Source of the DNA: Cloeon dipterum
Taxonomy: Eukaryota; Arthropoda; Insecta; Ephemeroptera; Baetidae
Assembly: GCF_949628265.1 (NCBI RefSeq)
Contig: NC_088790.1
Coordinates: forward strand, 2,174,545-2,238,544
Direction of reading: 5' to 3'
Length of the DNA: 64,000 nt
Position numbers and translations under genes: made by a program. Of the stretch, positions 34,630 through 42,701 are shown piece by piece. Position 1 is the first letter of the stretch. The number at the start of each line of letters is the position of its first letter. Under the pieces are notes generated by a model that was given only the letters and a program-made list of their open reading frames with translations, had not been told where the DNA came from and did not search any database.

Positions 34630-36127
34630 ATGCCGGACACAAAGCTCATTTATTTCGGTCTCACAGGCCGCGGAGAGCCAATCAGGTACCTCCTGGCCTA
34701 CGGAGGCGTAGAATTTGAGGACGTCAGGCTCACCTTTGACGACTTCTACAAACGTAAAAATGGTGAGTCATTAAAATATCAAAAAAAATTCTCTTACGTT
34801 TACGTTACGAGAAATTGCACCTCGAAATAAAAAGGTTTTTACCTTTCACGCATTTTTGTAACTCCAAATCTCGGGTTCTTATCAACAGAATTGCAACATC
34901 TGCATACTGTTAGACTATAGTTAGAACCACCCCTAGATAGCCAAAGGGGTTTGAGGTTGATCAACACTCATCCCCCTTCCTCCGCAACCACAATTTAATA
35001 GCAACAATAATGCACTTATAAGCATTAATTTTCAAGGATGCAAATTTTGGCGTTTTTAGGGGGGTTCGAATTTTAGGGGTGGAGGGTGGGTCCCCTAAAT
35101 CCTTCAGCTGGTCAGGGGAGGTCCAGACGAGTCTATATAACGACGGGTAGTTTTTATATAATTCTGATTGTTAAAACCCGAGAGTTGGAGGTACAAAAAT
35201 CCTAAATTCAAATTCAAATTTTTTTATTTTGACGTTCAGCATGGCAGTACACTGTGCTGAAAATTCGAAAAAAATTTATCTCTTTTTAATTTTGAGGTGG
35301 AATTTTTTGAAAAATAAAGAAGATACCACTCCGAGATTTGTACACAATTTCACACATGTCATGGGACAACTTTTAAGTACATTTTAAAAAATGCAAAATC
35401 CTAAAGCTCACTTCCAAAATTTAAATTAGAAATTAAAATTGTCCCATAAAACCCGTCAAATTATTATTTTGTTGCGAAAGTCATTTTTTGAATTTGTGGT
35501 TTAAAATGATGAGAAGTGTGTTGTTTTGTGCATAGAATTTCCGCTGGGTCAGCTGCCAGTCCTGGAGTTTGAGGGAAAGACAATCTTTCAGTCGAAGGCA
35601 ATTTACAGATTTTTGGGCAGGCGTTTCGGCCTTGACGGCAAAGACGAATGGGACAGCTTGAAGTGCGATATCGCCATGGACACCATCAACGACATCGGCT
35701 TGGGTATGTAACCAAATAGCATTTCTTGTGAATATAATTGTATTAAATTTTAATAAAAAGCTCTGCTGCCTTACGCAACCGAAACTGACGAGGCGGCGAA
35801 AAAGATCAAACAGGAAGCGGCCCTGGCGAAAATGGCCTATTTAGTTGACAAGTTGGAAAGTCACCTGGCCAAAAACGATGGGCATTTCGTAGAGGGACAG
35901 GTATGACAAGCGTGAGAGTACGATGATAATATTAATTTAATTCCGGAAATTAACAGCTCACCTGGGCCGACTTTTGCTTCGCTGGACTTCACGACACGTA
36001 CAACCACAGGTCGGGGGGCGGGGACGTTTTTGCTGGCAGGCCGCTGCTCAAGGCTCTGAAGGCCAAAGTGGAGTCCCTTCCGGCCGTCAAGGCTTACCGC
36101 GACAAGAGCCCATCAGTGCCATTCTGA
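34630..36127 (+). CDS. Sigma-class glutathione S-transferase 1
   Basis: Exons: 34630-34762, 35536-35703, 35761-35900 and 35957-36127, in phase, 203 residues, the normal length. The start MPDTKLIYFGLTGRGEPIRY matches sigma GSTs and haematopoietic prostaglandin D synthase; an upstream in-frame ATG at 34567 is less likely. Tyr8 (LIYF) is the expected catalytic residue that activates glutathione thiol, and Arg14 (GRGE) is kept. The G-site loop LGQLPVLEFEGKTIFQSKAI contains the cis-Pro and the QS motif. The C-terminal domain reads KNDGHFVEGQLTWADFCFA. Cytosolic enzymes of this class conjugate lipid-peroxidation aldehydes and some isomerise prostaglandin H2. First of four tandem copies and the only one with Arg14. 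Intron 1 carries MITE family A copy 6. AATAAA lies at 36138-36143. Confidence 0.95.
34851..35200. mobile_element. MITE family A, copy 6
   Basis: Left CTCCAAATCTCGGGTTCTTA, CAGAATTGCAACATCTGC. Right CAGACGAGT, TCTGATTGTTAAAACCCGAG, AGTTGGAG. The middle is rearranged relative to copies 1 and 4. In GST-1 intron 1. Confidence 0.75.
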
Positions 36128-36234
36128 TGCGAATACAAATAAAATTTTCAATACCTCTCGCGATACACGGTGTGTGCCTTTTTATTCGAGGAAAATCGTG
36201 GTAAATTCGGAAAGCTGATTAAATTAGACAACCC

Positions 36235-36335
36235 CTTACAGAGCGTCTTTGACGAAGTTTCTGAGCACACCAATCGATTTCTGAGGGTCGAATTAGGTTA
36301 AGAGGATATTTGTTCCGACCAAAATGTGCGGAAAC
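36235..36335. repeat. Solo arm of MITE family C
   Basis: GCGTCTTTGACGAAGTTTCT, GAGCACACCAATCGATTTCT and GAGGGTCGAATTAGGTTAAG match one arm of the full element at 44190-44546. It lies about 180 bp before the GST-2 start. Confidence 0.75.
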
Positions 36336-36432
36336 CGCTAAGAACCATAATTTTCGGGTCACTCGATTTACATATTATCACCTTCTCCAAGGTCAAAACA
36401 TTTACTCGGTCGCCTGATTTAATCGAAAAGCG

Positions 36433-36442
36433 TATCTTATCA
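36433..36442 (+). promoter_or_regulatory. GATA-type motif upstream of GST-2
   Basis: TATCTTATCA, two overlapping TTATC/GATA cores, 85 bases before the GST-2 ATG. The identical decamer occurs at matching distance before GST-3 and GST-4. Confidence 0.55.
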
Positions 36443-36517
36443 GTTCTTAAACGTACACCACTTTTGCTTTTTTCCTCTGGAGACTTTTAGATTCATTTCG
36501 CAAGCCGTGGCGTGAAA

Positions 36518-37282
36518 ATGTCGGCGACAAAGCTCACGTACCTGGCTCTTCCCGGCCTCGCCGAGGGAATCCGGTACCTTCTGCACTACGGAGGGGTGCA
36601 ATTTGAAGACGAGAGGCTAACACGTGAAGAGGTCGCTGCCATGAAAGAAAGTATTAATTTGGACCATTTTTTTACTCTCAAATTTAAATTATTATCATGC
36701 AGAACTTCCGCTTGGGCAAGTGCCTGTTCTGCAAATCGAGGGGAAAACGCTGTTCCAGTCGCAGGCAATCTGCCGCTTTCTCGCCAAAAGATTCGATTTG
36801 ACTGGAAAAGACGAGTGGGACAGCGTGCAGTGCGACATCGCTGCCGATACAATTTACGAAATAAGGAATGGTATATTTTTATTTAAAACTTGCCTTTTCA
36901 TTTTATTAATGGCCATAAAATCCAAGCGTATTTGACATTTTTCCACGAGAAAAACGAGGCGGCGCAAAAGGAAAAGCGCGTGGCTGCCGTTAAAAAGATC
37001 GACTTCATACTTGGAAAATTGGAAGGACATTTGGCCAAGAATGACGGTCACTTCGTCAAAGGACAAGTAAATTTTTTTTGTTCTTAAAAAAAAATGCCAT
37101 TTCATTATTTGCATTTGCAGCTCACGTGGCCGGATTTCATGATTGCTGCTTTTTCCGAACACATCAACAGCAGGACCGGCCGAGATATGTTTGCTGCAAA
37201 ACCACTGCTGAGTGCACTCAGAGATGAGATCAACGCACTGCCAGCGATTAAGGCCTACATCGAAAAACGTCCAAAATATTAA
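36518..37282 (+). CDS. Sigma-class GST 2 (Arg14 replaced by Leu)
   Basis: Exons: 36518-36650, 36703-36870, 36927-37066 and 37121-37282, in phase, 200 residues. N-terminus MSATKLTYLALPGLAEGIRY: Tyr8 is present, but the position of Arg14 in sigma GSTs is Leu. The G-site loop is LGQVPVLQIEGKTLFQSQAI. The C-terminal domain KNDGHFVKGQLTWPDFMIAA is typical, and the last exon is slightly shorter than in its neighbours. The first three exon lengths (133, 168, 140) equal those of the other three GSTs, so the cluster arose by tandem duplication. AATAAA is at 37326-37331. The acceptor of exon 3 (AAATCCAAG) has a weak pyrimidine tract. Confidence 0.93.
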
Positions 37283-37419
37283 CACACGGTGGCGAGTTTT
37301 AATTTAGTTGAATTGTTTAAAAATTAATAAAAATGAAGTAGTGCAACATTATTTTGTTGGATTCATTTTTTCCGAAACCAAAATGTTTTGAACCATCTTC
37401 AAAATTTCAAATTTCAGAT

Positions 37420-37560
37420 TAAAAAATATTTAAAAAAATCAGCTTTTCGCTTCGGGGGATGAAATTATGGTCAATAGGGGTGGAAGGGTGAAAGGTGAGC
37501 ACCTCAAAAACCATTCAGCTCACCAGAGGAAGACAAGCCAAACGCACACTTAATCTTGAA
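37420..37560. repeat. Probable decayed right half of MITE family A
   Basis: TAGGGGTGGAAGGGTG, CCTCAAAAACCATTCAGCTC and CCAGAGGAAGACAAG follow the order seen in full copies, but the end itself is not clear. Between GST-2 and GST-3. Confidence 0.4.
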
Positions 37561-38006
37561 AAATTAGTTATTCATCCAAATTCGCCAATATGTGTAAATT
37601 TTTAACCAGGTTGTCTTGGTATGGCCAAAAGCGTCCTGCAACTGTGATTTTCGTTCAAATATTAAAACAATTTGAGGCTAGGCTTTTTCCTCTTTATTTA
37701 AATAAGGAGCGTCACGCTTGGACCGAACGAAAGACTTGGCCTTGATGCGCGGTCTAAAGATGCGGAGAATATTATATAATGGTACTATAATCAGACGAAC
37801 GTCTCTATTCTTCCTGCTGATGACTCTGCTTTTTTGCAGACTGTGTTGCCAACCTGACTCAATTCAACAGTTATCAGGAATCGCTAATATAATAAAATTC
37901 AGAAGAAATATACGAGTTAAAATTCACAAAATCAGTAAAAAGGCCTTTTACGTGTGAGATGAACCAATGACCTAATGCCATAAATCCGTTATTGAGCGGC
38001 ACCTGT

Positions 38007-38016
38007 TATCTTATCA
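38007..38016 (+). promoter_or_regulatory. GATA-type motif upstream of GST-3
   Basis: TATCTTATCA, 87 bases before the GST-3 ATG, followed by another TTATC six bases later. The stretch corresponding to the GST-4 TATA box reads GGCGTGAAAAGTT here, so the TATA box appears degraded. Confidence 0.55.
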
Positions 38017-38093
38017 TGTTTATCTCTTGAGTCGTCACGCAGGCGTGAAAAGTTAGCGAGCCCTTTTCTCACTTCATTTCATTCAAAGCCGAA

Positions 38094-40912
38094 ATGTCGC
38101 CGACGAAACTCACTTACTTCAACGTGTCCGGCCTCGGAGAGGGAATTAGGTACCTTCTGCACTATGGCGGAGTCGCGTTTGAGGACGAGAGAATTACCAG
38201 GGAAGAATTCCCCGCCAGGAAAGACAGTAAATATAAATTACATTAATTTGACATAAAAAATGTTGACACATCATGTACAAATTTCAGAGCTTCCGCTGGG
38301 CCAGCTTCCCGTGCTGGAGTTTGAAGGAAAAACTTTGTACCAGTCAATGTCCATTTGCCGCTTTCTCGCTAGAAGGTTCGACCTGACGGGAAAAGACGAG
38401 TGGGACAGTTTGCAGTGCGACACTGCAGTCGACACGATTTCCGACATCGCATCAGGTACAAATTAAAAAAAGACTAAAATTAAATACAATCTAATTACAA
38501 TGTACGCAGCAATAACCGCTTACGCAAGTGAAACGGACGAGGAGGCAAAAAAAGTGAAGAAGGCGGCTGCCCTGACGAAAATTAACTTCCTCACGGAAAA
38601 GTTGGAAGGACACCTGGCCAAGAATGACGGCCACTTTGTCAAAGGACAGGTTTGTTTTATTTATTTTTAAATTATCAAAGTAAAATTAATTAGAGCAGAT
38701 TTATTGTTTCTGAGAGATTTCACAGATAATTTTTCTAAATATCCGGGTAAAAATACTGAAAGAGATGAAGTCTTAGAAATTTTCAACGAATGTAAGAAGT
38801 ATTACAGAGGTTTATGCAGAGTAAAGAAGTCTCTCTTCATTGATAAAAGTGATGAAAAAATAATTCAGGACTCCGAGAAGTTTTGTTTTAAATTACTGAA
38901 TAAAAATTGTGATACTACGCAAGTCAATAATGTTCCTATGCATGAATGGGAGGCTCATTTTGGAGCGATTTACAACAATGCCAAATTAAGCGCATCAGAT
39001 TCTCTAAATCTAAAAGACCTTTTAATAAATTACACTAAAAATCCTACTGTTAAATGGTTCCTAGAAGATGAAGTAAATTTATCTATTAAGGAACTAAAAA
39101 TTAAGAAAGCACCAGGGCTTGACTTGGTAACAAATAAATGTTTGAAAGAGTTAAACGTAGTTTTAAATAGTGAACTAACGAAATTTTATAATATATGCCT
39201 TCAGAATGGTATTTTTCCCGATTCCTGGAAACTCTCTAATTTGAAGCTTTTATTTAAAAACAAAGGTAGTCCGGAGGATGTAAACAATTATAGAGGGATC
39301 AATTTATCCTCCTCTATGTTTAATCTTTTGGACAAAATGCTTAACAAACGTTTGTATTCCTCTCTAATCAGCTATATTCCATTAAATCAATTCGGCTTTA
39401 TTAAAGGGAAATCTACTGTACAAGCTGTAAATTTACTTATTCAACATATTCACTCAACAGTAATTGTAAATAAGAGACCCCTGTACGCTTTATTTTTAGA
39501 TTTACAAAAAGCATTCGATTCTATTAGTAGAACATTTATCTTTAAGAAAGTCGTAGATACAAAAATCTTTTCTTTTGAAGAGCTAAACTTGCTTGCAGAA
39601 ATTCTTGACGTAAATTTTCTATTAATTAATGATGGTATTTCCGTTTCTGAAGAAATTTTACAGTCAAACGGGGTTAAACAAGGAGGGTGCATGTCACCCT
39701 TCCTGTTCATTTTTGCTATCAGTGATATTAACGATATTATGAAAGATTTCCCTGGCGTTAAATGCATTTTGTATGCAGATGATATTGTACTTTTAAGTGA
39801 AAATTTAAATGATTTTTCCATTTTACTGCCCAGAATTACAGACTACCTAGCTATAAGATGTTTAAAATTAAACGAAAAGAAATGCCAAGTCATGAAATTT
39901 AGAGCCGGTGGTCATGGTCGTTATAGCAAAGTAGATTTGAACTGGGAAAAACAGAATAAAATTACCTTCTGCTCTTCAATTAATTATCTAGGAGTCACTT
40001 TCCAAACTGCAGGTGTATGTTTTAGTAAACATATTGATAAGAGAGTTAAAGCCTCAATATTTGCTACAGGCAAAATTAAAAATTTGTCAAAAAGTTCTAT
40101 TGTTACAGCCAAAAAATTATTTGATTTAGCTATTTCTCCTGTTGCCTCATATGGTATTGAAGCTGTCTGGAAATACTTGACTTTAAAAGACTTAAATAAT
40201 CTTGAATGTGCTAAGTCTAGATTTTTTAAGAAAGCCTTATGTGTCGATAAGAGAATGAAATCAAGATTTGTATATGATCTAGTTGAGACTGATTATTTTG
40301 TAAATGACTTAAAGACAAAATTCTCCCTGCCGGACACACCTGTTTATATTAAATTCTTGGATAATATGATGCATAAAAAACAAAATATTCACCCTAATTT
40401 TTACAGTACCCCAGCTATGACAAACAAGAACTGGTGGCTACCCTATTGTAAAGATCGAAGTGTTTTTACGAGATACTCTTTCCATGGTTATCATTTTCTG
40501 TTATGTAAAGACGAACGTTTCCATCTAGATGTTTCTGCTAATTGTGTTTGCCAATTCTGCGATGAAAGCGGTATAGACATGTATCATTTCCTCAATTGTA
40601 AAAATAATACAACTACCTTATTTCAAGCTGCTAAATATAAGAAATTGCAGTTAAATAATATCGTTATATAATGTACTCTGTGTTGTACACCGTTGGTGTC
40701 TAATATAATAAATAATTTAATAAAATTAATGTTCTTGGTAATAGTTGACTTGGCCAGACTTTGTGCTCGCCGCAGTCTACACCACCCTGGTGGGAAGAGG
40801 CGAAGCAGACATTTTCGCCGAAAGACCCTTGCTGAAGGCCTTGAAGGCAAAGGTTGACGCCCTGCCTGCGATCAAAGCCTATTTGGACAAACGGCCACCC
40901 GTGCCATATTAA
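38094..40912 (+). CDS. Sigma-class GST 3 (LINE in last intron; Arg14 to Leu)
   Basis: Exons: 38094-38226, 38288-38455, 38510-38649 and 40745-40912, in phase, 202 residues. N-terminus MSPTKLTYFNVSGLGEGIRY: Tyr8 kept, Arg14 replaced by Leu. G-site loop LGQLPVLEFEGKTLYQSMSI; C-terminus ends KRPPVPY. Exons 3 and 4 are nearly identical to those of GST-4, so the pair is recent or has undergone gene conversion. Intron 3 is 2095 bp instead of the 52 bp in GST-4 because a LINE is inserted in it. The host splice donor and the TTCTTGGTAATAG acceptor both survive, so the gene should still be spliceable. AATAAA is at 40936-40941. Confidence 0.93.
38681..40730 (+). mobile_element. 5'-truncated non-LTR retrotransposon (LINE) with 10-bp TSD
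   Basis: The insert (38691-40720) is flanked by exact 10-bp copies of TAAAATTAAT (38681-38690 and 40721-40730). An open frame runs from the left edge to a stop at 40669-40671, about 655 codons counted from 38704. Reverse transcriptase motifs are visible: NNYRGINLSS, the A motif LFLDLQKAFD (263-272), the B motif GVKQGGCMSP (about 324-332), and the catalytic YADD (357-360). A C-terminal zinc-knuckle-like CQFCDESGIDMYHFLNC (C616, C619, H628, C632) follows. No endonuclease domain: the 5' part was lost at insertion. The 3' end is an A/T-rich tail. Its codon use is strongly AT-rich, unlike host exons. It lies in GST-3 intron 3, same strand. The clade is not assigned. Confidence 0.93.
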
Positions 40913-41059
40913 AGATCTGTAAAATCACTTTTCAGAATAAATAAATAAAATTTATTTAACCCTTGTAAATTGAGATCTAATTTCCCACGATGGGCTGAAG
41001 AAGTTTCAGGGCGGTAAAAGATATAATCCAGTTGCGCAATGAGGTGAAAATAATAAAAA

Positions 41060-41220
41060 ATCACGCTTTTTGGGGTTAAAAAATAGGGTTGAAGGGTTGG
41101 TACCCTTAGACTAGTTTGGATAACAAGAGAAGGATGAGACGAGTCTATCGGTGTGCTATATTTGAAAATCTGACCATCAGAAGCTGAGAATTTGGCGTGC
41201 AAACATTTTTGAAAACCCGA
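41060..41220. repeat. MITE family A, right-half copy
   Basis: GGTTGAAGGGTTGGTACCCT, GGATGAGACGAGTCTATCGG, TCTGACCATCAGAAGCTGAG and AATTTGGCG. Between GST-3 and GST-4. Confidence 0.55.
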
Positions 41221-41676
41221 AAAAAACAATTTTACTGTTTTTATTTTCTAATAAAAAAATCAGGATAAGACGTGAATCCAGATTTTGACTTATCTTACCT
41301 GATTTTTATGCTCTATAAGAGTGCTATATCACAATTTAAAAATTCCAATTTCTTCATTTTCAAATTTGATCCGAGTAATAATTCGAAAATTTAAGTTTAG
41401 TGACCTTGAACTTTAACCCACCACTTTGAGGTCTACAGGCAAATTGTGCGACTTGACGAGACAAATTCAACGGTGTCCAATTTTTTATTCTACGAGTGAC
41501 CAATTTGGAAAAAATTCAAAAGTGTTTACAAAATCTTCAAAAATTGAAAAAGAGGGTACCTCGCAATCAGAGATCTGCTTTCCTGGCAAAATTCTTATTT
41601 GTTTTGGTTTATGAGGTGATAAATGATAAAGATAGGACGCAGCTATTTTTGAACTTTAAACAGTCGTTGTCTATAT

Positions 41677-41686
41677 TATCTTATCA
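41677..41686 (+). promoter_or_regulatory. GATA-type motif upstream of GST-4
   Basis: TATCTTATCA, 85 bases before the GST-4 ATG and 34 bases before its TATA box. GATAAATGATAAAGATAG lies a little further upstream, adding more GATA cores. Confidence 0.55.
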
Positions 41687-41700
41687 TTTTCATATCATCC

Positions 41701-41728
41701 GCCACGAAGGTATAAAAGTTTTCGTGGC
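41701..41728 (+). promoter_or_regulatory. TATA box of GST-4 inside a perfect palindrome
   Basis: TATAAAAG (41711-41718) is flanked by exact 8-bp inverted arms, GCCACGAA (41701-41708) and TTCGTGGC (41721-41728). It is 51 bases before the ATG. Confidence 0.6.
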
Positions 41729-41761
41729 ACAAAGAGCCTTCTCGAACTTTAAAGAGGCAAA

Positions 41762-42531
41762 ATGTCGGCTACAAAGCTAACGTACCTTCCGGTTAGCGGT
41801 CTCGGAGAGAGCATCAGGTACCTTCTGCACTATGGCGGCGTGGAGTTTGAAGACGAGAGGATTACCAGGGAAGAGCTCGCCATCAGGAAACCCAGTAAGC
41901 ATTCGATAGTTTTTCGAAATTTTGTATAAAATTGTGGAAAATTCAAGCGCTGCCGTTGGGCCAGGTGCCTGTGCTGGAGTTCGAGGGCAAAACCCTTTTC
42001 CAGTCAACCTCCATCTGCCGCTTCCTCGCCCGAAGGTTTAATCTGACAGGCAAGGACGAATGGGACAGTCTGCAATGCGACATTGCGGCTGACACCATTT
42101 CCGATATTGGAATTGGTAAAATGTCGATTATTTTTCTTATTACCTGTGGATTGATCAGTTTTGCTATTCAGCAATCAGCGGTTATGTTACTGAAACGAAC
42201 GAAGAAGCCAAAAAGGTAAAGAAAGCGGCTGCCCTGACGAAAATCAACTTCCTCACGGAAAAGCTGGAAGGACACCTGGCCAAGAATGACGGACACTTTG
42301 TCAAAGGACAGGTTTGATTTATTTATTTTTTAAATGGAAAGAGTTAAAAATTCTTGGTAATAGTTGACCTGGCCAGACTTCGTGCTTGCCGCAGTCTACT
42401 CCACCCTGGTGGGCAGAGGCGAAGCAGATATTTTCGCCGAGAGGCCGTTGCTGAAGGCCCTGAAGGCCAAGGTTGACGCCCTGCCAGCTATCAAAGCCTA
42501 TCTGGACAAACGACCACCTGTGCCATATTAA
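41762..42531 (+). CDS. Sigma-class GST 4 (Arg14 replaced by Leu)
   Basis: Exons: 41762-41894, 41948-42115, 42172-42311 and 42364-42531, in phase, 202 residues. N-terminus MSATKLTYLPVSGLGESIRY: Tyr8 kept, Leu at position 14. G-site loop LGQVPVLEFEGKTLFQSTSI; the C-terminal domain KNDGHFVKGQLTWPDFVLAA and the ending KRPPVPY match GST-3 almost exactly. Last of the tandem cluster. A TATA box and a GATA-type decamer lie upstream, and AATAAA at 42536-42541. Like its neighbours it should be cytosolic; without Arg14 the thiol activation seen in canonical sigma enzymes may be weaker. Confidence 0.94.
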
Positions 42532-42701
42532 AGAAAATAAATAAAAAATGCAATCACTGTAAAAGATTTATTTATTCCTATTATTAATTATTTTACACAC
42601 TCGACGAAATCAGAAGGAGAAAACGTGAACAGACACTGTTTTTTGTGTGTCGCTGCTGGAGTCCAGCCTGCAGCGATGATGAAAAAGCATATTGCGATTT
42701 T

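Noticed and set aside
37718-37957. 79-codon frame with a hydrophobic stretch between GST-2 and GST-3
   Set aside because: No family resemblance, no splice partner, AT-rich composition like the flanks, and no signal-peptide context beyond a chance Leu/Phe run.
42645-42701. Upstream extension of the SLC22 frame (SPACSDDEKAYCDF)
   Set aside because: It has no ATG in this stretch. The first ATG, at 42702, gives a normal SLC22-type N-terminus.
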